From: Syntrophaceae bacterium UBA1062
Lineage (GTDB): Bacteria > Desulfobacterota > Desulfomonilia > UBA1062
Length of the DNA: 11,114 bases
Assembly: GCA_002316295.1 (NCBI GenBank)
Contig: DCDF01000186.1
Span: 1 to 11,114 of the forward strand
Direction of reading: 5' to 3'
The notes under the pieces were generated by a model, which did not search any database, was not told the origin of the DNA, and saw only the letters and a program-made list of their open reading frames with translations. Of the stretch, positions 1 to 7,202 are shown piece by piece. Each line of letters begins with the position of its first letter. Position 1 is the stretch's first letter. Position numbers and translations under genes: made by a program.

Positions 1-114
1 CACTGGTGAGCGAGCGCTCATACTGCATACGACCGCAATAGTCCCCGGTACTGCTGTCCTCTGCTTCACAGGTTCCTCCGCACATATTCATACTCCTGCT
101 CATAAGGTGATGCC
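1..114. other. Upstream region without a recognisable gene
   Basis: No reading frame here gives a recognisable protein. One forward frame stops at once (TGA at 7-9) and again at TAA 103-105; another could be the last dozen codons of an upstream gene, ending with TAG at 39-41, but this is too short to judge. A small inverted repeat, TGAGC at 7-11 and GCTCA at 16-20, could form a 5-bp hairpin but has no following T-run. A weak promoter-like pair, TTCACA at 65-70 and CATACT at 89-94 with an 18-base spacer, is too poor to call. AAGGTGA at 104-110 is a plausible ribosome-binding site for the first gene. Confidence 0.4.
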
Positions 115-1263
115 GTGTCTCATTCTCGATATCTGTCGGCGGTTTTCTGGTTCTGCTTCCTGCTGACAGGATATGTCTATTTCCTCTATCCCATAATCCT
201 CACCAGACTTTCCCGATTTGCCGCAAGGAACTACACAAAAAGCCGGATCACCCCGCCCATATCGATCATCATCTCCGCATACAACGAGGAACGCAGCATT
301 GCCCGGAAGATTGAAAACACCCTGTCGCTCGACTATCCTCCGGAGCTCGTGGAAATCATCGTGGGCTCGGATGGATCGAAAGACCGGACCGAGGAAATCG
401 TGAAGTCATACCGCAAACAGGGGGTCCGTCTGCTGGCGTTCCCCGAGAACCGGGGAAAGACCGTGGTGCAGAACGACTGTGTCCGCGAGGCCTCCCACGA
501 GATTATCGTATTCATGGATGCAGCGTCCATGTGCGAGCGCGGCGCCTTGCGGAAGCTCGTGTCCAATTTCGCCGACAGCAGAGTTGGAGCCGTTGCAGGC
601 AGGGTGGTGTTCACCAGGCTGGAAAAAAACCTGACCGCCGAGAGCCAGGGTGTGTACTGGAGCTACGAGCAGATCCTGAAAAAGGCCGAGGGCTCGCTCG
701 GCTCCCTCGTGGGGGTGGACGGACCGCTGTACGCAATCCGGAAGAGCCTTTACAACAGCCTCGACAGCGACATGATGAGCGATTTCATCTCGCCGCTTCT
801 GGTCATCAGGAGCGGTCACGGTGTCGTGTACGAGCCCGAAGCCGTGACATACGAAGATCCGACCGCGCGCACGGGCGACGAGTTCAACACCCGGCGCAGA
901 ATCGTCACCCGCGGATTCACGAGTCTCGCCAGGTATCCGGAGCTGATCAACCCCGCGCGGATGCCTCTGCTCGCCTGGCAGATATTCTCCCACAAGATCC
1001 TGAGGTGGATGGTGGGGTTCTATTATCTCGGGATGCTGGTCTCGTCACTGCTTCTCGCCACCAGGCGGTTTTTCCTCCTGGCCTTCGGCAGCCTGTTCGC
1101 CATCCTGTGCCTTTCGATCTATGCGCTGCGCGTTCAGGATGTCGCCGGCAGGTGGTACGCGATCCCCTACTATTTCGTGCTGGTAAATCTGGCGTCGGTG
1201 CTCGGGGTCATCGATTATCTCCGGGGCAGGAAAGTCATATCCTGGAAGCCTGTCCGGCAATAG
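115..1263 (+). CDS. Membrane-anchored family 2 glycosyltransferase (cellulose-synthase-like GT-A)
   Basis: This enzyme probably transfers a sugar from a nucleotide-sugar to a growing lipid-linked polysaccharide at the inner face of the cytoplasmic membrane. The 382-residue protein has an N-terminal hydrophobic segment (about residues 8-29), then a GT-A domain. That domain starts with SIIISAYNEE (50-59) and contains a DGSKD nucleotide-binding motif (86-90). A DxD-like site, FMDAAS, has D135 as the retained acid, and GVDGPLYAIRK lies at 200-210. The acceptor region reads VVYEPEAVTYED (237-248), followed by RRRIVTRG (260-267), the counterpart of the Q/RxxRW motif of processive enzymes. Three hydrophobic segments follow (about 297-315, 319-337, 347-367). 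This matches the CESA-like GT2 subgroup, where the DxD motif is often DAN; here it is DAA. The start is GTG at 115, the first start codon after an in-frame TAA at 103-105, with AAGGTGA just upstream. The sugar and linkage cannot be predicted. Confidence 0.9.
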   Translation: MSHSRYLSAVFWFCFLLTGYVYFLYPIILTRLSRFAARNYTKSRITPPISIIISAYNEERSIARKIENTLSLDYPPELVEIIVGSDGSKDRTEEIVKSYRKQGVRLLAFPENRGKTVVQNDCVREASHEIIVFMDAASMCERGALRKLVSNFADSRVGAVAGRVVFTRLEKNLTAESQGVYWSYEQILKKAEGSLGSLVGVDGPLYAIRKSLYNSLDSDMMSDFISPLLVIRSGHGVVYEPEAVTYEDPTARTGDEFNTRRRIVTRGFTSLARYPELINPARMPLLAWQIFSHKILRWMVGFYYLGMLVSSLLLATRRFFLLAFGSLFAILCLSIYALRVQDVAGRWYAIPYYFVLVNLASVLGVIDYLRGRKVISWKPVRQ

Positions 1264-1293
1264 CGCAGGAAAAAGGAGGCCCGGATAATTATC

Positions 1294-2331
1294 ATGAAGG
1301 CGGTGCTGATACAGTCCGAAGAGCGATTCGAGTCATTCCGGAGCAAGCTCGAGGAGTACAATGTCGAATATGTGGTCCTTGACTTCGAGGACCAAGCATG
1401 GATCGATTTCGACTACAGCGGATTCGATTTCCTGATCTTCTACTCGAGCTTCGAGTTTTCTTCTCACCATCCCCTGGCGCTCTACCGGGTGTACGACAAC
1501 CTGATGCACATCCACGGCCTCAGCCCGGAACTGCTGATATACCCGGATCCCGCCCTGATCTGCTACTACAATGACAAGTACCGGCAGCATCTCTTTCTGA
1601 GATCGCGGGGGTTCCCGATTCCGCGGACAGTTCCCCTGCTGTCCGCCGGGGCAGTCGATCTCGCACACAAGGAGCTCGGCTACCCCATGGTGGTGAAGAA
1701 CCGGTACGGTGCCGGCGGCGGAGCGGTATTCCTGGTGCGGAGCAGGGCCGAGCTCAAGTCATACTATAAGCTCTCCCGGCTCGACTTCATGCATCCCGGT
1801 GCGGCTCGATATCTGTTCAATATCCTCAAAAAGCGCATGTTTTATTACAATCTGATCAGAGAGCGCAGGATGACCTATCCATTCCTTTCCCCGCCGCTCC
1901 TCGCCCAGGAGTACATCACCACGGACAGAGATCTGAAGACCGTGGTGGGAGACGGCCGTGTGATCGAGGGCCACTGGCGCCTGCAGGCGTCCCGTGATCA
2001 GTGGAAGGTGAATATCGACGGAGGGGGCATCGGCCAGTGGAGCTTCATCCCGGAGGATGCCGTGGAGCTCTCCGAAAGGCTGGCGCGCGAGCTGGGCGCC
2101 GGTTGGATCAACCTGGACCTCATGCCCTCGGAGAGGGGGTTCCTCATCTCCGAGTTCTCGCCGGTCTGGCATCACTATGCATTTCGGGAAAAACCCACAT
2201 TTGTTTATAAGGACGATTACAATATCGACCCGCCGCTTGCCGTATCGCTGGATCTCGAGAGGGTCATCGTTGAATCCCTGATGAAAAGGCGCACTGAGGC
2301 GGGCCGGACAACGTCTCGGGGGGCGGTATGA
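1294..2331 (+). CDS. RimK-like ATP-grasp ligase in a polysaccharide operon
   Basis: ATP-grasp enzymes activate a carboxylate as an acyl-phosphate and join it to an amine, thiol or similar group. The 345-residue protein shows a pre-ATP-grasp domain (about 1-90), NDKYRQHLFLRSRGFPIPRT (93-112) and GYPMVVKNRYGAGGGAVFLV (129-148), where K135 and the glycine loop should bind ATP. Next come the hinge AQEYI (204-208), a RimK-type stretch DLKTVVGDGRVIEGHWR (213-229), VNIDGGG (239-245), and the metal site with D275 and E287. The usual final E-x-N is EFS (287-289), so a metal-binding Asn is replaced by Ser. About 50 residues rich in aromatic and basic residues separate the glycine loop from the hinge, longer than in RimK. 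AAGGAGG at 1273-1279 lies 14 bases before the ATG, a long spacing. The stop overlaps the next start, implying translational coupling. It could ligate an amino acid to a uronic acid or amino sugar; the substrate is unknown. Confidence 0.82.
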   Translation: MKAVLIQSEERFESFRSKLEEYNVEYVVLDFEDQAWIDFDYSGFDFLIFYSSFEFSSHHPLALYRVYDNLMHIHGLSPELLIYPDPALICYYNDKYRQHLFLRSRGFPIPRTVPLLSAGAVDLAHKELGYPMVVKNRYGAGGGAVFLVRSRAELKSYYKLSRLDFMHPGAARYLFNILKKRMFYYNLIRERRMTYPFLSPPLLAQEYITTDRDLKTVVGDGRVIEGHWRLQASRDQWKVNIDGGGIGQWSFIPEDAVELSERLARELGAGWINLDLMPSERGFLISEFSPVWHHYAFREKPTFVYKDDYNIDPPLAVSLDLERVIVESLMKRRTEAGRTTSRGAV

Positions 2332-2867
2332 TCGAACTCGTCAAATCTCTGTACTGGGATATGGCATCCCACTGGGGAAGAGACCAGTATATGGGCGCGC
2401 TGCTGAGGAATATCCCGGGGATGGCGGGCATCGTGCTCAGGAGGAGCTGGTATACAAAGAAGTTCGGCAGGGCGGGCGCACAGCTGACCATATACCCCGG
2501 CGCCACGATACTCAATGCCCGGAAGATCGAGTGCGGAAACCGGGTCCATATCGGATTTTTCAACTATGTCCAGGCAGGGGGAGGCATAACGTTCGGCAAC
2601 GATGTGATCCTGGGCCCGTATACAAAGATCTGGAGTCAGAACCATAACTATAAGGACCCGCATATGCCGGTTCTCGACCAGGGATATACGTTCATGCCGG
2701 TCGTGATCGGAGACGATGTCTGGGTGGGCGCGAACGCATTCATCATGCCCGGTGTCGTCCTTGGCGACAGGTGCGTGGTCGCGGCAAACTCCGTGGTGGG
2801 CCGCAAGGAATATCCGGCCGGAACGGTCCTTGCGGGGTACCCGGCACGGAAGATAGGAGAGAGATGA
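2328..2867 (+). CDS. Left-handed beta-helix acyltransferase (WbbJ/maltose O-acetyltransferase type)
   Basis: This protein probably transfers an acetyl or other acyl group from acyl-CoA to a sugar hydroxyl or amine in the cytoplasm. In the 179-residue product, hexapeptide repeats of the [LIV]-G-x-x-x-x type run from about residue 53 to 170. Clear turns are ITFGNDVILGPYTKI (87-101), VVIGDDVWVGANAFIMPGVVLGDRCVVAANSVV (125-157) and the closing AGYPARKIG (169-177). The WSQNHNY motif (102-108) carries H106 in the position of the family's catalytic histidine. An external loop (about 108-124) interrupts the helix, as is normal for the WbbJ/NodL/LacA group. ATG at 2328 overlaps the TGA of the ATP-grasp gene, and the G-rich stretch just before it is the only ribosome-binding candidate, so translation probably depends on coupling. 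The acyl donor and acceptor cannot be read from sequence. Confidence 0.9.
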   Translation: MIELVKSLYWDMASHWGRDQYMGALLRNIPGMAGIVLRRSWYTKKFGRAGAQLTIYPGATILNARKIECGNRVHIGFFNYVQAGGGITFGNDVILGPYTKIWSQNHNYKDPHMPVLDQGYTFMPVVIGDDVWVGANAFIMPGVVLGDRCVVAANSVVGRKEYPAGTVLAGYPARKIGER

Positions 2868-2868
2868 T

Positions 2869-4266
2869 ATGGACGCGAATATTCTTTCCGGAAAAAAGGT
2901 GCTGATGATCGCATACGGATTCCCTCCCATAGCGCACGCGGGAGTGTACCGCACCTTGCGTTTCTGCCAGTATCTCCCGGACAACGGATGGAAGCCCACG
3001 GTCATCACGATCAGGGAGTCAAAGGACATCCACAGCGATCACAGCCTCCTGAAGCGGATACCTGAAGATGTCCGGGTGCACAGGACAGCGACCATAGATA
3101 TGTGGAGGGTTATCCGGCAGTACCGTGCGCGCGAGGCTCAGAGGACGGCCGAGCCGGAGGCCCAAGGCAATGCCGGGCGCACGGGCGGACTGCCGGCAGC
3201 GGTGCGGAGAGCGAAAGGGCTCTTTTTTTCGATACTGCTCAGACTTTTCTCCATCCCGGATCACATGCTGTTCTGGGTGCCTTTCGCTATGATCAAAGGC
3301 GCAATGCTCATGACGAAAGAAAAGTTCGACGTGATCTACACCACTTCCCCCCCTCATTCAGAGCATCTCACGGGCCTCATCCTTTCGAAAATATTCCGCA
3401 CGCCCTGGGTGGCGGATCTCAGGGACCCCATCGTCGGCAACTTCAACACCCGGGATCTTTCCCGTCTGGAGCTCAAGCTGCACGAGTGGCTCGAGAAATT
3501 GATCGTCAGGGCGGCGGATACCGTGATCGTGGTGACCCGGTATCACCAGAAGGCCATGCAGGAGAGACACCCCGATCAGCGCTCCAAGTTCATAGTGATC
3601 AGGAACGGGTTTGATCCGGCTCTGTTCGAGAATGTGCAGGCCGCCGCGTTCGATAAGTTCACCATTCTCTTTGCCGGGACCCTGTACGGCACCATCACTC
3701 CCGACTTCTTCGTCCGCGGCCTGGCAAAGTGGCTGGACACGAAAGATCGGAGCGCGCGGAAAGACGTCCAGGCCCTCTTTTTCGGCATGGGGACCGAGAG
3801 GGCCGGGACGCTTGCCCGCGAGCTGGGCATAGGGGATGTCGTGAAGACCAGCGGACTCGTCCCTCAGGCAGAGATCATCCAAAAGCTCAAAGGCGCCGAT
3901 CTCCTTCTTCTCATCATCGGCAACGACAGCAGGAGCGCCGGGGTCATAGCCTCCAAGCTCTACGAATACATGGCCCTGAACCGGCCGATCCTGGCCATTA
4001 TCCCTCAGGGAGAGACGCTGGAGGTCCTGCGCGAATACGGCAACTTCCATCATGCGCCGCACGACGACTACAGGTCCCTGCTGAGCGCGCTGGACGATGC
4101 ATACGGGAAGTACATCCGGAAGGACGCCGATCTTTCAGGGCCTGAGAAGGCCGCCCCGGTCGGTTCGATGTACGATGTCACGGTGCAGGTGAAGGACCTT
4201 ATCCACGTCTTCCATTCGACATCGCAGGCGAAATCCGCAGAGCCGGGCAGGCAGAGCGTCGCTTGA
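2869..4266 (+). CDS. Family 4 glycosyltransferase (GT-B fold)
   Basis: This is a retaining GT-B glycosyltransferase expected to add a sugar to the lipid-linked intermediate in the cytoplasm. The 465-residue protein begins with VLMIAYGFPPIAHAGVYRTLRFCQYLPDNGWKPTVIT (11-47), the family's acceptor-side nucleotide-fold start. It continues with FDVIYTTSPPHSEHLTGLIL (153-172) and WVADLRDP (180-187). IVIRNGFDP (242-250) marks the interdomain linker. The donor domain includes FTILFAGTL (264-272) and SAGVIASKLYEYMALNRPILAI (356-377), the GT4 donor-binding helix ending in the conserved K-x-x-EYM. Residues about 85-117 are a low-complexity, charged and Ala/Gly-rich insert with no recognisable function. 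No transmembrane segment is obvious, although 118-145 is hydrophobic and aromatic and may associate with the membrane. AGGAGA at 2855-2860 lies eight bases before the ATG, and only one base separates the gene from the acyltransferase stop. Confidence 0.9.
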   Translation: MDANILSGKKVLMIAYGFPPIAHAGVYRTLRFCQYLPDNGWKPTVITIRESKDIHSDHSLLKRIPEDVRVHRTATIDMWRVIRQYRAREAQRTAEPEAQGNAGRTGGLPAAVRRAKGLFFSILLRLFSIPDHMLFWVPFAMIKGAMLMTKEKFDVIYTTSPPHSEHLTGLILSKIFRTPWVADLRDPIVGNFNTRDLSRLELKLHEWLEKLIVRAADTVIVVTRYHQKAMQERHPDQRSKFIVIRNGFDPALFENVQAAAFDKFTILFAGTLYGTITPDFFVRGLAKWLDTKDRSARKDVQALFFGMGTERAGTLARELGIGDVVKTSGLVPQAEIIQKLKGADLLLLIIGNDSRSAGVIASKLYEYMALNRPILAIIPQGETLEVLREYGNFHHAPHDDYRSLLSALDDAYGKYIRKDADLSGPEKAAPVGSMYDVTVQVKDLIHVFHSTSQAKSAEPGRQSVA

Positions 4267-4348
4267 GACATCTCCGCGCAACCGGGCGCGGTGGACTATC
4301 ATTCCTTGAGCTCCGCGCGAGTGAGCGTTTTTTCCTGAGATCATATCT
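4267..4348 (+). promoter_or_regulatory. Structured 82-base intergenic gap, possible attenuator
   Basis: This is the longest gap inside the gene run. CCGCGC (4274-4279) can pair perfectly with GCGCGG (4286-4291) around a six-base loop. The same CTCCGCGC stretch recurs at 4311-4318, so GCGCGG could instead pair with this second copy. Just downstream, GCTC (4310-4313) and GAGC (4323-4326) can form a weak 4-bp stem directly before a run of six T (4328-4333). Mutually exclusive pairings before a T-run resemble a transcription attenuator, but the final stem is short. No convincing promoter is visible. GAGA at 4337-4340 is the only weak ribosome-binding candidate for the GTG at 4349. Confidence 0.25.
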
Positions 4349-5833
4349 GTGGCAATCCATGTCCGTGACGAGTCAAAACTGCTTGCCAGGCACTCGGTCA
4401 TATACGGGATCGGCACGAGCGCCAACAAGATCGTCGGCTTTCTTCTGCTTCCCGTCTACACCCAGTATCTCTCCACCCGGGAATACGGCATCAAAGAGCT
4501 CGTGGGGCTGAGCACCGATATCATCGGCGTTCTCCTGGCAACGGCCATATCGTCGGCCTTTTACCGATTCTACTTCGACTACACGGCGGAGAGCGACCGG
4601 ATGCTGGTCCTGAGCTCTTCGTATATCTTTCTCGGGATATTCGGGCTGTTCTTCGTCGGACTACTCTCGCTCGGCTCGCCGGTCATGGCCCGATACATTC
4701 TCGACTCCTCCGATCTCTCCACCTATTTCCTGATCGCGCTGGCGTCCCTGTGGTTCCAGACCATAAACACCATCGGCCTCAATTATCTCAGAGTGACCCT
4801 GAGATCGATCCAGTATGTGGTCCTGTCGATCTTCCGGCTCGTTCTGGCCATAGGGCTGAACATCTACTTCATCATATTCCTGCGCATGGGGGTGCTGGGC
4901 ATCCTCATCAGCACCCTGATCACCTCCATCGTCACAACCCTGGTCCTCAATGTTCCGCAGCTGGCGAAGGCGGGGCTCAGGTACTCCCCGTCGATCGTCA
5001 GAGACATGCTGAAATTCGGGCTGCCCATGATCCCCTCGCAGTTCGGGACCCTGATCGTGAACCTCTCGGACAGGTTCTTCCTCAAGGGCTACTGCTCCAT
5101 CGCCGAGGCAGGGCTTTATTCCCTCGGCTACCGGTTCGGGATACTGCCGGGCACGTTCATATCAGAGCCTTTCAACCAGGTATGGCAGCCGCGGAGGCTC
5201 GAGATGTACACCCAGGACAATGCAGAAGAGGTGTTCGGACGGATATTCACGTATTTTCTCCTGTTCATATCGTTCGCGGCGCTCGGCGTGGCCGTGCTCA
5301 CCCGGGACATCCTGGTCATCATAGCAGACAGGGAGTTCTGGTCCGCATACAAGATCGTGCCCGTCATCGCCCTGGCGAACGTGATCTTCACCTTCCACTA
5401 TCATTTCAACATGGGCATCATCATCGAGAAGAAGACCAAGTACCTGGCCTATATCAATGTCTCCAACGCGGCCCTGGTCCTGCTCCTGAACTTCCTGCTC
5501 ATCCCGAGATACGGAATGTACGGAGCAGCCTATGCCACGCTCATCGCATACATCTACAAGGCCGCATCAACCTACTTTTTCAGCAACAGGTTCTTCAAAA
5601 TCCATTTCGAGTTCGTCCGCATGGGCAAGATCTTCCTCGCGGCAGCGGGCATCTTCGTTCTCTCGCAGCAGATCGAGCTCGGCTCGGTCTATGCCGGCCT
5701 GTTGGTCAAGACCCTGCTCGTGCTTCTCTTTCCCGCGGCGCTTTATCTGATGAGTTTTTTCACCCCGGAGGAAAAGAGCGGAATCGCGTCGATATTCAGA
5801 CCTGCGCAAGGCGTGGTGAAGCCGTGGGATTGA
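4349..5833 (+). CDS. Wzx-like polysaccharide flippase (MOP superfamily)
   Basis: The predicted role is to flip undecaprenyl-linked oligosaccharide from the cytoplasmic to the periplasmic face of the inner membrane. The 494-residue protein is strongly hydrophobic, with about 12-14 membrane segments, the usual size for the polysaccharide-biosynthesis (RfbX/Wzx) branch of the MOP superfamily. The N-terminus LARHSVIYGIGTSANKIVGFLLLPVYTQYLSTREYGI (12-48) is typical of these flippases. So are LKFGLPMIPSQFGTLIVNLSDRFFLKGY (221-248), followed by AGLYSLGYRFG (254-264), and LLIPRYGMYGAAYATLIAY (383-401). The chosen start is GTG at 4349, because an in-frame TGA at 4322-4324 leaves no better upstream codon and this places the first helix as in relatives. 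The Shine-Dalgarno match is poor. The gene follows both glycosyltransferases and precedes the polymerase/ligase candidate, the usual Wzx/Wzy pairing. A different MOP transporter subfamily is possible but less likely. Confidence 0.9.
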   Translation: MAIHVRDESKLLARHSVIYGIGTSANKIVGFLLLPVYTQYLSTREYGIKELVGLSTDIIGVLLATAISSAFYRFYFDYTAESDRMLVLSSSYIFLGIFGLFFVGLLSLGSPVMARYILDSSDLSTYFLIALASLWFQTINTIGLNYLRVTLRSIQYVVLSIFRLVLAIGLNIYFIIFLRMGVLGILISTLITSIVTTLVLNVPQLAKAGLRYSPSIVRDMLKFGLPMIPSQFGTLIVNLSDRFFLKGYCSIAEAGLYSLGYRFGILPGTFISEPFNQVWQPRRLEMYTQDNAEEVFGRIFTYFLLFISFAALGVAVLTRDILVIIADREFWSAYKIVPVIALANVIFTFHYHFNMGIIIEKKTKYLAYINVSNAALVLLLNFLLIPRYGMYGAAYATLIAYIYKAASTYFFSNRFFKIHFEFVRMGKIFLAAAGIFVLSQQIELGSVYAGLLVKTLLVLLFPAALYLMSFFTPEEKSGIASIFRPAQGVVKPWD

Positions 5834-5881
5834 TCGCGCCCGCCGGACGCGGCCGCAGCGGGAAAAGCGGCGCGCGAATAC

Positions 5882-5885
5882 GGAG
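5882..5885 (+). promoter_or_regulatory. Ribosome-binding site deciding the ligase/polymerase start
   Basis: GGAG here lies six bases before ATG 5892 but directly touches ATG 5886. Normal Shine-Dalgarno spacing therefore favours the second ATG, shortening the protein by two residues. Confidence 0.55.
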
Positions 5886-5891
5886 ATGACC

Positions 5892-7196
5892 ATGCTTCCA
5901 TCCGCCGAATCGATCCAGATCATTGTGCCTGTCGCGAGCATAGCGCTGCTCGTGATGTCGCTGAAGAACCCGGTATACGGGGTGATCGCGTATTTTGTCG
6001 TCCTCAATGCCAAGCTGGGAGACATGTACCCTGTGCTGGGGGCTGTCCGGTTCGAGCTGATCGTCGCACTGTTCGTCATGGTCCGGATCCTGTTTTCGAC
6101 CCGGGGCCACGGCAATTTTCTCCCGAGGGTAAACCCCATCAACACCGCGCTGTGGCTGCTGTTCGCCGTGGGAATGATCTCCGTCGCCTTCTCCCTGTTC
6201 CCCGGCGTTTCCTGGAACGAGGGAGGATATTTCCTGCTCAAGATGACGATTTTCTATATCATGATCGTCACCACCGTGCATACCTCGGCCGATCTTTCCC
6301 GCATCCTCTGGGCGTTTATCCTGATCACCGCGTGGATCGCCTACGAGCCGGTCGTCAATTACATCTCCGGAAACGTCGATGAGCAGCTGTACGGCGCAGT
6401 GGCCGTCGGGCGGTTCGGTGCCGCGACAGGCCATGTGGCGTTCGCCAACACCCTGAATCAGGTCATCCCCGTCCTGATCTTCTTCGCGTTCAGAGACAGG
6501 ACCATGTTCGTCAAGACGATCTCGCTGGCCATCCTCGGTCTCCTGGCGTTCGGGGTGTATGCTTCAAAGTCGAGGGGCGGGTTTCTGGGGCTTTTCGTCA
6601 CCGCGATGGGGATCGTGTACTTTTCCCGCGACAGGATGAAGGCCGGGATCATCGCAGGCGCCTTCATGTTCGTTTTCCTCACCATCGCCGCGTCCGACTA
6701 TATCTCCCACATGTCCACCATCACCGAGGGCATTCATGCGAGCAGGACCGCATCGGACAGGTACCTGGGGCTGGTCAACGGCGTGTCCATGATGATCAAG
6801 CGGCCCGTCCTCGGCGTGGGCATCGGCTGCTATGCAGAAGCACGGAGGCATTATTTCCATTATTATTTCTATTCGCACAACCTCTACGGCGAGCTGTTCG
6901 GCGAGCTCGGAATAGCGAGCGTCGTATGGTTCTTCTTCATCTATCAGATCTTCAAGAGGGCTTCCGCCATCAAGCGAACCCTCGACCCCTCGCGGGCCCG
7001 GGATATCTACTACACCAACATTATCACCGCAATTCAGCTCGGGCTCTTCGTGAGGCTGTTCGTGGGAAATTTCACCCACGGCTCGCTGATCTGGTTCTGG
7101 TTCATGATGGCTGCACTGACCGTGGCCGTCCAGAACATACTGCTCAAGGAGGAGAGGTCTCCCATCCCGGAGTCCGATCACATGAAACCGGAGTAG
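5892..7196 (+). CDS. O-antigen ligase/polymerase family membrane protein (Wzy/WaaL type)
   Basis: This multi-span inner-membrane protein probably polymerises or ligates undecaprenyl-linked oligosaccharide units on the periplasmic side. Counting from the first possible ATG at 5886 (436 residues), about 10 or more hydrophobic segments are visible. ASKSRGGFLGLFVT (226-239) is the conserved SRGG segment of the O-antigen ligase domain. GVGIGCYAEARRHYFHYYFYSHNLYGELFGELGI (310-343) is the large periplasmic loop end with its conserved H-N and downstream E-x-G-I. The N-terminal SLKNPVYGVIAYFVVLNAKLGDMYP (25-49) recalls the exosortase-associated O-glycosylation-ligase group, but no exosortase lies in this window. 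I place the start at ATG 5892, because GGAG at 5882-5885 then has a six-base spacer; ATG 5886 abuts it. Polymerase and ligase activities cannot be separated by sequence. The protein ends with a short polar tail. Confidence 0.85.
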   Translation: MLPSAESIQIIVPVASIALLVMSLKNPVYGVIAYFVVLNAKLGDMYPVLGAVRFELIVALFVMVRILFSTRGHGNFLPRVNPINTALWLLFAVGMISVAFSLFPGVSWNEGGYFLLKMTIFYIMIVTTVHTSADLSRILWAFILITAWIAYEPVVNYISGNVDEQLYGAVAVGRFGAATGHVAFANTLNQVIPVLIFFAFRDRTMFVKTISLAILGLLAFGVYASKSRGGFLGLFVTAMGIVYFSRDRMKAGIIAGAFMFVFLTIAASDYISHMSTITEGIHASRTASDRYLGLVNGVSMMIKRPVLGVGIGCYAEARRHYFHYYFYSHNLYGELFGELGIASVVWFFFIYQIFKRASAIKRTLDPSRARDIYYTNIITAIQLGLFVRLFVGNFTHGSLIWFWFMMAALTVAVQNILLKEERSPIPESDHMKPE

Positions 7197-7202
7197 TTCT
7201 GT

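Noticed and set aside
65..94. Promoter pair TTCACA / CATACT upstream of the first gene
   Set aside because: The -10 element matches only four of six bases, and the region may belong to an upstream transcript, so it is not supported.
517..528. Inactive family 2 glycosyltransferase because the DxD motif reads DAA
   Set aside because: In this cellulose-synthase-like subgroup the second Asp is commonly replaced (for example DAN), and the other motifs are intact, so activity is still likely.
531..1382. A 283-codon overlapping frame on the plus strand inside the glycosyltransferase gene
   Set aside because: Arg/Ala/Gly-rich translation without motifs, overlapping a well-supported family 2 glycosyltransferase.
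4750..5889. A 379-codon overlapping frame inside the flippase gene
   Set aside because: Composition is Arg/His/Pro-rich and motif-free, while the overlapped frame encodes a convincing membrane transporter.
5834..5891. Terminator in the gap between flippase and ligase/polymerase genes
   Set aside because: The gap is GC-rich with a possible CCCGC/GCGGG pairing, but has a long loop and no T-run.
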